A stretch of 64,000 bases of DNA from Lepidurus packardi (lineage: Eukaryota; Arthropoda; Branchiopoda; Notostraca; Triopsidae): positions 5,642,001-5,706,000 of the forward strand of contig JAKZAN010000005.1 in NCBI GenBank assembly GCA_023053545.1, given 5' to 3'. This document shows positions 10,030-19,708 of the stretch, in pieces (the stretch's first letter is position 1; each line of letters opens with the position of its first letter). The notes below the pieces were generated by a model. The model was not told where the DNA came from. It ran no database searches and worked only from the letters and a program-made list of their open reading frames with translations. Position numbers and translations under genes: made by a program.

Positions 10030-11510
10030 AAGTTACATATAGAGTCAGGCTTGGGCGACCTTGGAGTTGAATTGGACACGGGGTTTGTGTTGTGTACAGA
10101 CTGCTGAACTCGGGAATTAACGTGGAAAAAGCCAATGCTACCTAACATGTTGCTCAAGGCAAGTTGGGCGAAGTGAATTTCTTTGTCGCTAAATAGAACG
10201 ATTCGGTCTCCGAGAAATAGAACGGTTTTTCGAAGCGGTTTTCGAAACTGTGGCGTCTTTCCTGGAGAAGGTTATCTCAATTTGCCTCTTTCAAGGACTG
10301 CTGAGTTCTGGCTGCGTGACTGGCAGGCTCTAATACGATATCGAGGTGGCAGGAATTTGTGCCCGTGATTTGGTTAAGTACGAAATTTGGCTGACTTTTT
10401 TTCGGCCCATAGTGCCTGGAAGACATGACATACTTTTCTTGGCCTCTCTTACAGAGTCTCAAGTTGTGGAGCACGGCGTCTTTCAACAGGACAGGACCAG
10501 GACGTATGGTGGACAGATCAGCTTTATATGAGCAACGCGATCGGGATAGCCATTGACCTTGGTCAAGACTTTTGTTGGAGACTTGCTGTCACTAGAGTCA
10601 ACAAGGCGCAAATCTTCTTCCGTATTCTCGTCAACAGCAACGTAAAAATAGAAGGCTACTTCGTCGTCTTCAAGTTTTGGGACCTGGAAGGAAAAATTGA
10701 CTTTGTACTGGAATTAATTGTTATTATTGCCGGAACGATAACAACAAATAAGTACGGATTATTATGCCCAGTTTTTAACGACAATTTGTACGAATCAACC
10801 CTATTTGACTGACACGTTTGTGAACGTCAAGTCCTACTCGTATGACTTAGACAACTCGTTGGTGGAAACTCGCTGAGTTAATTAATTTACCCTAGGTTTT
10901 GCTGTAAATCTTATAGTACAGTCAACTAAGACATGTTCATCTAGCGGCTGCTTAACAAACGCGGTTTCAAGTTCTAAGTATCCATTGGGTATATGTTGAA
11001 CACCAAAGGTATGTCCGTCATGCTGAAGCCAACCATAGCTGTTCACCTTACCGCCTTGGTCGCAAGTATGTTTTGAAAATAATTACGAAATTGTAGAACG
11101 CTCAGAAATGAAGCGGGATTTGACGAACCGTAGACCGCTGTGTCTCTGGCTGACTCGGCTCATGGCGAGACATATCAAAGTGGAATCAAAGACGCCAGAT
11201 CGTGGGTGTGGAGGCCCAAGTAAACTGGTATGCCGGTAAGTACCCCAAATCTAGCTCAGGTACAGTAAGGCCAGTGACAACCACCACCTTACAAGTCCAG
11301 TTTATTAAATTCACTTTCGAATTCTGGAAGTAACGATATAGTTTTTATCAAGATACCTTATTGGGCTCACTTGGGCTTACTTAAAGTCTTTACTCGAGTT
11401 TCCAGATAAGTTTGGTAGACGAAGTAAAATACAACTGATACGACTGCAGTAGGGAGGATACTGTAAACGCTACTGCTTTTTGAAGTACGCCGGCATGGTT
11501 TTCCTTTATT
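10030..11510 (-). pseudogene. GCS1: decayed, intron-bearing copy of mannosyl-oligosaccharide glucosidase (GCS1/MOGS) inside the hAT
   Basis: GCS1 is the ER type II membrane enzyme (GH63) that removes the outermost glucose from N-glycans. In minus-strand order, 11480-11400 encodes a transmembrane anchor-like stretch (SILPTAVVSVVFYFVYQTYL). About 11245-11150 encodes WGTYR then VYLGLHTHDLASL, like the family's WGTYRP-VYFG-TR start. 11067-10891 encodes TCDQGGKVNSYGWLQHDG, HTFGVQ and LELETAFVKQPL, like the family's CEQ-YGW-HDG-FG-TTFVK block; it ends in a GTAAAT donor. After a TTCCTTCCAG acceptor, 10683-10483 gives VPKLEDDEVAFYFYVAVDEN. After a frameshift, 10486-10277 gives QPNFVLNQITGTNSCHLDIV. 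About 10190-10110 gives FAQLALSNMLGSIGFFHVNS, like the start of the catalytic domain. The rest of the GH63 catalytic domain is missing. Stops and frameshifts occur between blocks. Retained splice sites argue for capture of genomic DNA, not a retrocopy. Family recognition is from remembered motifs; an alignment would settle it. Confidence 0.72.
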
Positions 11511-12000
11511 CTCTAAATTAAATAATTTGAATGTGATTTTCTATATAATATTAATAGGTTCTACATTACTGACGTTACCGGGATGCTTTACATGATCTAT
11601 CTCATTATCGCTCTTGAAAGAACGGTTTTGTCTGTAGCTTTCTTAATTTGTCGAGTACATAACGATCCGCTATTATCTTTATAGGTATAGCATGGCTTCC
11701 CTTTGTCCTTGCGGGCTTGCGCTGTTGGGCCATTTACTGTAATATAAGTAAATTTTGTTAGCCGTTTTCATGTTTTTATATTAATATTGGGATTATAAGT
11801 TAAAAGAAAAAGGACTTCACTCGTGAAAAACTTACAGAAATACAGTATAGTAGAAATCTAATGTAAAAGAATATAAAAAAATATTTTCAACCACGAATTA
11901 CCTATCAATCGTGAAAAATCCAACAATCTCAATAAACAACGGAATCCAGCAATTATCCAAATCTCCAACAAATAAATCGTCCGAATTCCAAAACTTCTAG
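11511..12000. other. non-coding interval inside the giant hAT
   Basis: I see no gene here. The stretch is AT-rich; it lies upstream (minus strand) of the GCS1-derived segment and may be its captured 5' flank. Confidence 0.3.
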
Positions 12001-12437
12001 TACATAAAATAGAAGTAATCAGCTCACGAAGGTAACAGGAAGTGCTGAAACATATGAAACTGTTATTCATTGAACATTACCTGAAACTCCTAAAAATTCC
12101 AAAAGATAACCAGCCGGAATAATTATTCAGAAATTATCCACTTATCATACGGGAAAGAATCGTCTAATGACAATGCAAACAATGAGTTCAGTTCGCAAAG
12201 GCACTGCAAACAGTACAGTACATAATATAAAAGTAATCAGCTCACGAAGGTAACAGGAAGTGCTGAAACATATAAAATTGTTATTCATTGAATATTACCT
12301 GATACTCCAAAAAATTCAAGCCGGAATAATGATTCAGAAATTATCCAGTTACCATACGGGGAAGAATCGTCTAATGACAATGCAAACAATGAGTTCAGTT
12401 CGTTCAGTTCAGTACTGCAAACAGTACAAAACAAGAA
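12001..12437 (+). repeat. two-copy tandem repeat, period about 218 bp
   Basis: Unit 1 starts TACATAAAATAGAAGTAATC at 12001 and unit 2 starts TACATAATATAAAAGTAATC at 12219. Both contain AGCTCACGAAGGTAACAGGA and GAATCGTCTAATGACAATGC. No coding sequence is apparent. Confidence 0.85.
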
Positions 12438-12582
12438 ACAAGTCTAATTAACATTGCAGTCACAAAAATTAGAGCAGGAGACTGCCGGATCGGAGAAAAC
12501 AAAAAACAAGAATTTTTCCAAATATCCAAGCAAGAAATCAATCGTCCAAACAGGAAAAATGTCTACCCGTTAGATATAAGAT

Positions 12583-12665
12583 AAGAAGAAATCAGTCCAC
12601 AAAACTAACGTAAGTGCTGACATAAGAAGAAATCAGTTCACAAAACTAACGTAAGTGCTGACATA
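12583..12665 (+). repeat. 41-bp tandem duplication
   Basis: AAGAAGAAATCAGTCCACAA at 12583 recurs at 12624 with one change (TTCACAA). Each unit ends CTAACGTAAGTGCTGACAT. Confidence 0.85.
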
Positions 12666-13400
12666 AGAAATATCAGCATAGAAAGCTACCAATAAAAACA
12701 GAATACAATTTTAGCAATTGATCTTATTTTTACCTATGAGTCCTCAAAATTCAAACTCTGCACGATATAGTAACCTTTTGTCACAGCTAATAACAAACGT
12801 TTACCAACGTTGATCTGCTACCCTGTCCTATTGATCCTACAGACGTGACGTCACAAGCCCAAAAACTATCACGTGCTGGTACGTTCTAACCCGTTTTGTG
12901 ATCCAATTTGCCCACTTCTGAGAATCTCATGAAAGGAGCACGAACGACCTGGCCGATGGCAATATGTCCTTATCTCCCACCCACCAAACCCACCCCAAAA
13001 TAACACAGCCCTTATGGGAAAAACCCGAGCCAAGCTCAGCAACCCACCCTCCCACTGGCAAGGCTAAAGTCTGGACGATATATTAAGCTGTTGTCACAGC
13101 TAATTACGGAAGAATCATATGCGCCCAACAATAACTACGTTTTGACTGTATCGAAACAAAAGACTAGCGGGCGTGACACGTGCGTCACATAAAATGTAAA
13201 CACGTGGACTAAACACAGGAACTAAAAAGACGCGTATCAGGATCATACGCCGTACCCAATCACCTTCCGGAAACCGTACGAAGCGCGAAATACAAAACAC
13301 GAATGCAAAAAAAAAAAAAAAAAATAGGAGCCAAAAGCTAATTTATCGAAACGTGCATTAATTTGGAGAGATTATTCTGTAGCCTAGAATGAATTTGCGA
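12666..13400. other. right-hand non-coding part of the giant hAT
   Basis: No gene supported. A loosely repeated block (GGACGATATATTAAGCTGTT at 13072 and CACGATATAGTAACCTTTTG at 12761, each followed by GTCACAGCTAAT) suggests an older local duplication. An A18 tract lies at about 13306-13323. Confidence 0.4.
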
Positions 13401-13411
13401 CGATTTCTCCA

Positions 13412-13500
13412 AACAAACCATAAACAAACCAAAAAACCAAACCAAATTTTCGTAAACCAAAGCCTTTCAAAACAAACCATTTTTCCCATTTTTGGTTTGG
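13412..13500 (+). repeat. subterminal AAACCAAA-type repeats, right end
   Basis: About seven copies of CAAACCA / AAACCAAA precede the right terminus, in the same orientation as at the left end. A direct, not inverted, arrangement is unusual for sequence close to inverted termini. Confidence 0.6.
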
Positions 13501-13509
13501 AAAAAAACC

Positions 13510-13523
13510 ATCTGGCAACCCTG
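13510..13523 (-). repeat. right terminal inverted repeat of the giant hAT
   Basis: ATCTGGCAACCCTG, the exact inverse of 1288-1301. Confidence 0.93.
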
Positions 13524-13531
13524 GTTCCCAA
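13524..13531. repeat. target-site duplication (right) of the giant hAT
   Basis: GTTCCCAA, identical to 1280-1287. Confidence 0.95.
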
Positions 13532-13703
13532 GCTTCGTAGAACAGCAACGAGAGAAACCGAGGAAAACCGAACCGGTGGCAGCCCTGTGATAAAATCGTA
13601 AGCCCCATAGCTCCCGGGCTGTGACCTGCGGATTCAGAGTTGGCACAAATCATTTATCCCCGCTGGGCATTGCGGGTTTTGTTTTGGAATTGAATAGTGT
13701 AGT

Positions 13704-14050
13704 GTGGTCGCGAAAGTTTTTTTTAAATTTTCATTAATTATCGCAGTATATTTAACGTCCAGGATCAGGTATTCCTCTTATGTGCAGAGGCTACCTCAAG
13801 AACATTACTGGAAAGTCTCAAAACTGGACGTTAACTTCTTCCGTTGCTTTTTTAAAGTGAAGTGTGCGGCACAGCACAGCTTTGTGGGACGAGTGATGGG
13901 ACATTGTGTCACATGCTACATTTTTAGGTATGATTGTTATTTCGCTTTATGTGTTCATTTTGACAAAGTTGTTGTTACAGAGACAAGTTCCATACACGAT
14001 TTTGCCACTTTAACTTGAAGGAATGTGTAGATTTACGCGTATACGTGCAA
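13704..14050 (+). other. possible small plus-strand gene, unrecognised
   Basis: A 104-codon frame runs 13704-14018. Within it, a 75-bp intron fits well: donor AG|GTATGA near 13927, acceptor TTGTTGTTACAG near 13981. It would join MGHCVTCYIF to RDKFHTRFCHFNLKECVDLR, stopping near 14050. Intron size matches neighbouring genes. Before the hAT inserted, this gene and mRpL27 would have shared a short divergent promoter region. I recognise no family and coding status is uncertain. Confidence 0.22.
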
Positions 14051-14152
14051 TAGCACGAGAAGAGGCTACAATTGGAGGGTCAAAAGCGAAAATGTCAAGG
14101 TTAAAGTTCAAAGACATGGATCAGGAGACTTCAACAAAGAGGTATTTTGTTT

Positions 14153-14158
14153 TTTATT
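14153..14158 (-). other. polyadenylation signal of the DEG/ENaC gene
   Basis: TTTATT on the plus strand, AATAAA on the minus strand, about 87 nt past the stop codon. Confidence 0.45.
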
Positions 14159-14244
14159 TAATTTACGTAAAGGAGCAAGTTACAAATTGAGAAGTAAGAG
14201 GGAAAATATGAAGGAAAATACTCAAGGAGTATGCTTGCAGGTGT

Positions 14245-17166
14245 TCATTTTTGGGTGTAGGGTGGGTTATAAGTCATAACTTGGGGAAAAAACATGGGTT
14301 GCAAATTAGTACTAGGCGTAGGTATAGGGACTTGCTGGAAAATGACGTTGGGCATGAAGGTGGGCTGGGTATAGAAATTTTTTATTAAAGCGTCTTCACC
14401 ATACCGGCGCCGCCGGAGACGAAATAACGGCGATTCTTGATTCGCGGTTAACAGGGGGGCTTGTTGATGCTGGTCCTTGTACTGAGGAGGGGGAGGAGGG
14501 TTTAGACGGAATTGCGATGTGTTTTGCAGAGCTGCCTGGAGCGCCAAGGTAGCCGAATTGCCTGGGCGAATTCTGTGTTCGCGTTCAAAGCACCACCGAA
14601 AGCAGATGAAGTAGAAAATTTCGATACATGCGATTACGCTAAATCCTAGTCCGAGTCCCAGTAATCCACCCATGGCAGCTTTTTTAAGTGTTAGGTAATA
14701 TAAGTTTCATATAATGGCTTTAATGGTTACAAACTTACAAACAAAATCTTCCCAGCCATAGCGAACCTCCATTTTGTATTGCATGGCCACTTCCTCTTGA
14801 AAGAAGAGCGATACCAGAATCATGTTTTTCCTTTAGAAAAGTAACAATAAATGAAGGGAAAGGAAACGACGTATAGTCTTTACGTGGCATATTCGATCAA
14901 ATCATTTTCATCCATATTTTGCTCATTGTAGTTTTCCAGATTGCGCAAACGGCGAAATAAGGAGGAACCGTTGAAAGCAAGGCCAGGAAAGGGAGAATAT
15001 GACATATGCGCTTTGTACTGCATACTAGAACATTCTGGATGGCACGTTGGGCAGTATTCATCCTTTCAAGAGAAAATTCACAAATCTCGAGATTTTTTAA
15101 ATTAAATTAAAGAGAATTACAAATTAAACATAATTTTATAAACTTATAAATTCAAAAGAACCTTCTTACCTTTTTGCCACGAGCATCACCTGTAAGAAAT
15201 AAAAAAAGACGAGTGAAATTTTTGTCTTATTTTTAATAGTACTTTAAAGTTTTTTATATGTCGCAACCGTTCAGCAAAAACAACAATAAGACATGGCAGA
15301 TAAGTAGCTTACTACTTACCGAGCAAAACAGCTAGCTTAGGTAGTTGATCCAAGCCACAAATAGGTTTGTCAGTCGACACTTAATATGACATAGGTGTTA
15401 ACATTTTGTAAAAAAAAAAAGAAAATAAAACAGTTGGTTATATTTTTCCTCACTTGGGTAGAAGTAAGGTCGGCAGCCAAAATTTTTCATCATTATTTTA
15501 GTGAGGCATTCTGTAACGCAGCGAGAAACGCTATAAGTGTCGAAAAACTCGAGCTCAGTCTCGTTTTCATAGTAACACATCCGCTTTTCAAATTTGACGG
15601 AGTGAATACCCTCGTCGGCTATGACGCTGACAGCTTCTACTCCAATATAAACTGCTTTATCCAATCCTAGGATGGAACCGCGTTCACTAACGTCCGGAAA
15701 CTCTTCTCTGCTATGCAGCAAAACCTATCGACACCACGATTTGTTTTCTTTTACTGTATTTTTATATTAAAAAAAGTAATTGTGTGAGACAACAGTTTAC
15801 CCTAAATCCGTCAAACGTGGTCGTAAGAGCGCTGTAGTCGTCACGGTTACCGTCAAGCAAAACTGTTAGTCCAGCGTATCTAAATAAGTCCCCCAGAATT
15901 ATTATTCTAGATGAATATAATAACTTGCTTACACCCCTGCGCTCCTGGTATCCATAAGTTCCTTTTCTGCGGCTAAGGGAATATATACTTTAACGTCGTC
16001 GTTCTCGCCATCCCCTGATACATCGGAAGCGTTGAAGCTGGCATCATAATCCTCGCTTTGGGTAAGAGCTGACTTGTCGCCACTTGTTAATTCTCGTTTG
16101 GTTTTGTCGTAAAAAGCATCCCAAATACTGTTAAAATCAAGCATTTTATTCAAAATGTTATTTCTGGTTGGTCTTGCATCTAAAAACAGTTGTACTTTTC
16201 ATCCACTTCAGGGAGGTAGAGTCGCACGTCTTTGGCGTTGAACGAACAACAATAACCGTCGTCCGTAGCTCTTCCAATAATAAAATTTGCGCAGTCGACA
16301 GGTCTGTCTTGCCACATACAATCAACCAACAGCTCTTCGCATGGAATTTGAATCTACCCAAATTCACTTTCTTATTGTTATTCACAATAATACATATTTA
16401 TGTTGCCTTGTATTGTTGTTGCTTTTACGATAATTGTATGCATGTTGGTACTAATTTTTTACTATGTAAGTCATAGAGATTAATTGACCTGTTTCATTAT
16501 GTAAAGCAGCTCGGTAACGCTGATATTATTCTGCTTCAGTAAGTCAGCTAGTCTGATGGTGTCGTTGAGGAATTTGAAGGGTAATGCGAGATCAGGTTTG
16601 GTCATGATTCGAAGAGCGAGTCTCATATCGTCGTAATCTATCTCACGGTACCTGTAAGCGAATTGCATTCATATTCCAACTGGGAAACCTAATAGGCTTA
16701 GAGTTACCTCGGGTTGGTCAGAAACTTCTGCAGTCGTTGTTTTGACACTTTATTGTTATTGCAGATAGTTAAGGCTGGAAACGGAATATCTTTTAAAGGC
16801 AAGGTACTGGAATCAACGGACGTTAAAGTTGGCGATTTTTCCCATTTACTCCAATAACTCCAGCATAAATACAGGGTGAAACCTGTGGCAAGGCTGATTA
16901 TAAGCAACCACATCACTTTCTCGATTATGTGGGTCTGATCCTCGCCCACGTATTGGACCTATCACCATTTTCCAGTTTGTATTGATATTAAATTAATGAA
17001 ATTGAACTGGATTTCAACTTGACTTTGCAGTTGACTCTAAAACTGTAATTTCTCTACAAACAAGTAGAATTACTAGAAAAGGACTAACCCCGTGAAGTGC
17101 ACTGTTGGCAGACCATTCTTTACCAAGCTGGATGATTCGTGATCCGGTTTTCTTGCCTTTTCGCAT
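14245..17166 (-). CDS. DEG/ENaC (pickpocket-like) sodium channel subunit, complete, 12 exons
   Basis: Amiloride-sensitive-type cation channel subunit at the plasma membrane; it assembles as a trimer. Exons (minus strand): 17166-17089, 16958-16708, 16651-16489, 16353-16196, 16127-15933, 15879-15801, 15724-15454, 15379-15320, 15189-15170, 15062-14884, 14830-14739, 14678-14245. All phases agree and give about 659 aa. The start is fixed by an in-frame TAA 12 nt upstream. Landmarks in order: SALHG (gating His-Gly) near residue 25; TM1 VMWLLIISLATGFTLYLCW; FPALTICNNN; CEELLVDCMW; GYCCSFN; YAGLTVLLDG; CRPYFYP; KPICGLDQLP; CPTCHPECSS; TM2 GGLLGLGLGFSVIACIEIFY with the GxS filter region; then a proline-, glutamine- and arginine-rich cytoplasmic tail of about 115 residues. 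Introns are 53-135 bp. Exon 9 is a 20-nt microexon. Which pickpocket subfamily it belongs to cannot be told by eye. Confidence 0.93.
15170..15189 (-). other. 20-nt microexon of the DEG/ENaC gene
   Basis: GTGATGCTCGTGGCAAAAAG lies between TTCTTACAG and GTAAGA. It adds DARGKK between LAVLLG and DEYCPTC. Its phases (1 in, 0 out) fit only if it is included; skipping shifts the frame. Confidence 0.75.
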
Positions 17167-19708
17167 AGTAACCTGGCTTTATTTATGCCCCAGAAGCTTA
17201 ACTTTTTAACTTTTCAAACCGCACTCTAGAATCTTGTTTCTAGTTCAACTTCTTGAAACTTGAGCAAAAGAAGACTCAAAGGTTTCTTACCGTCCAATAC
17301 CACTGAAGACTTCACCTGAAGTGGGTAACTTGGACTAGCATCCAGCTATTGTCTTTGTTTCCTTCCACCGTAAACGGATATATTAAAAAATAATTAAATA
17401 TAACAAATTCTGTAAGTGCTCTAGGTTACTGTGCCAGGAGGCCCAAAAAGCCGTTCTAGTTCCATTCCAAGAAGGCTTTTCCTTAACAGCCTCGTAATAC
17501 ATTGCAAGACTTGGTCAGTACAGCATATTCGCACGCTTTTATCCTGGGATCCCCCATGTCCATACCGAACTGCTTGACCTAAGCTATGTGAGAAAGCAAT
17601 AAACACCATTTAAAACCACTGTCTGTAACACAAGTACGATTCCTTTTTTTTGGTTGTGTGAATTTCGTCCGAATTCGAGAAGCTTATGCCAAAGAAAATT
17701 TTTCATTTAAGATTTACACTGCATTAAAGTGAGTAAGAAATCAAAGCCTTTTTTCATACTTTCAGTTGTCAAGTTTGATTAGAGCCTTGAGCTTTAAGAA
17801 AGTGTTGCTACCAGGGCTTGCATTATTGAACGGATCGTGACAGGGATATTGTATGTCAACCTATAAAGCTCATCTTCACGCGATTCTTTGGAAAGTCATT
17901 CTATAATGGTAATAAGGAACGAAATAAATATAAATACGTAAATAAAATGTAAAATCGAAGTATGTAACCATGTCACCTTTGCTGATGAAGGCCTTCCTAG
18001 TTTTAGCTAAGGTAGGTAAATTAACTCACGCTTATAGTATAAACCAGGGTTGAAAATGCGTAACTCCCGCAGCAATATTTCGCCTTGTTTTATTCAAGTC
18101 AACGTTAGAAGCTTGGCTGGAAGGATCAGTTTTTCTGTACTGCATTATTCCCCTGGTTTTCTATACATTGCTGTAGGCTTTCCTATATAGCCTACTATGA
18201 GTAAACTATGTACTGTGACCTGAACATTATTAGGTTTTTTCGTGGGTAAGGAATTATATTATTGGATAGGAAACGAAGGAAGACAGTACTTGGGCTTTGG
18301 CACTGTTTTTGTATTGATAAGGATTGTCCATCACACCTCCAAAGTAAAATCCTCAGCATACCAACTGACTCACGTATAACCCAAAAAGAGTCGTGCAATT
18401 CCATACGCAGGGGAGATTATTTTTCTTAAGTGATACTTTCGCAGATAACACTAAAGAAGGGTAAGGGAGGAGTTTCAAGAAAAAAGGGGCATAACCAAGC
18501 CAATTGCTCCCTAATCGAAATTGCTAGCTATAAGGAACAGTGGCCCGCACATGTTAGCAGTTTTTAGGTTTTCTTCTTTTTTAAAATTCTCAGTCTCCAT
18601 GTCCCAGATCCCGTCGATGCTGGCCTTTGGCCAGGTAGCTGTATCCATTTAACAATACTGGCTGTGTCATGTAAAAGAAGTCGTAAAAGTCTTGAGCAAC
18701 CATTGGCGTAATAAGAGTATCAGCGACAGTATAATCTGCACATGTCAATACCTATTCCTCTGAACAAAGCCAGGAAGAACTAAGGAAAATTGTCCCATGG
18801 AGACATGTCTCGTTACACATGTCTATAAGGGATAACTGTTAAGAGAGGGACCAACAAACTTCCATACGAACAACAGGGTTTACCCCGATTTCCCCCCACT
18901 TGGCATTTTCTGAAACGTAAATGTTTGGAAATCCAGCAAATGGATTCAAAGAATCAACTCTTACGTGATATTTCATCTAAATGAGAAGCGAAACTTGGGC
19001 ATTGATAAAAGGTACAATGAGGAAGTATTTTCATAGTTTGAAATTGATCCAAGCGAACATAGATAGGGTTAACTGGCTTCACTTTTTTGTCCAAATCACG
19101 CGGGGGAACAAATATCGTGGTTCTATTTTTAGGCAAAAGTTCCCTACATATCAACATGGTTATCAAAGCCATGCTCTGTGACACTTCTTTATGTATTCTT
19201 AGGGAAATTTACAGCGTCTCGTACTGGAAGTCTTTCTCTGGGTTTGAGCTCTCTTGTCCTATTCGTCTGTGTGGGTTTTTTGTTCGACGAATTCCAAGCC
19301 AATTTCCCTTTTTGTTTCTGCGCTCTTCAAAATCGCTCACGTTTTCGTTGCTTCGAACGTATTGAGACCGCGGAAAAACTTGTGGGACTGAACATCAGCG
19401 AGAACTGAAAGTTATTGCAGCGGAATTGTGCCAATTGCTGCTTTTGGAGCCACTTTGCGCAATTGGAAGTATTGGTTTGGCTCTTCTCCTGTTTGTCCAC
19501 TAAATATTTGTCCTGGGTCGTCCATGGGGACTCACATGAGTTGTCTTTACGTCCTGCAACTTTCCCACTGTTCTGGTCGCCAGTGTGCATTTTCCTGTTC
19601 TTTTTGGCCAGCAAAAATAAAAAGAGTGAAAAAAGTCTTAGTACGTCGTGGTGACATTCATCTTTTTGCTCGGACCGCTAATGCCCGGGTTCGAGAGAGG
19701 AAGGCTAA
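17167..19708. other. intergenic interval / nAChR 3' UTR
   Basis: No gene supported on either strand. The right part must include the 3' UTR of the nAChR gene, and the left part the 5' flank of the DEG/ENaC gene. Candidate polyadenylation hexamers for the nAChR (TTTATT on the plus strand) are few; one lies near 18088. Short frames here carry no known motif. Confidence 0.5.

Larger units (their letters stand above)
1288..13523. mobile_element. giant (12.2 kb) hAT-family DNA transposon with cargo
   Basis: The left end reads CAGGGTTGCCAGAT and the right end is its inverted copy ATCTGGCAACCCTG, 14 bp identical. Both are flanked by the perfect 8-bp duplication GTTCCCAA. Both subterminal regions (about 1316-1386 and 13412-13500) carry several AACAAACCA-type repeats. 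These lie in the same orientation at both ends and are likely transposase-binding sites. Inside are the minus-strand BED-hAT transposase, an intact OB-fold/RPA-like ORF, a long direct duplication, two small nested elements, a decayed GCS1 gene copy and tandem repeats. Typical autonomous hAT elements are roughly 2.5-5 kb, so this is unusually large. The perfect target duplication argues that the whole 12.2 kb moved as one unit, or that a shorter element grew in place by nested insertions and capture. The transposase is frameshifted, so this copy is probably not autonomous. Confidence 0.9.
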
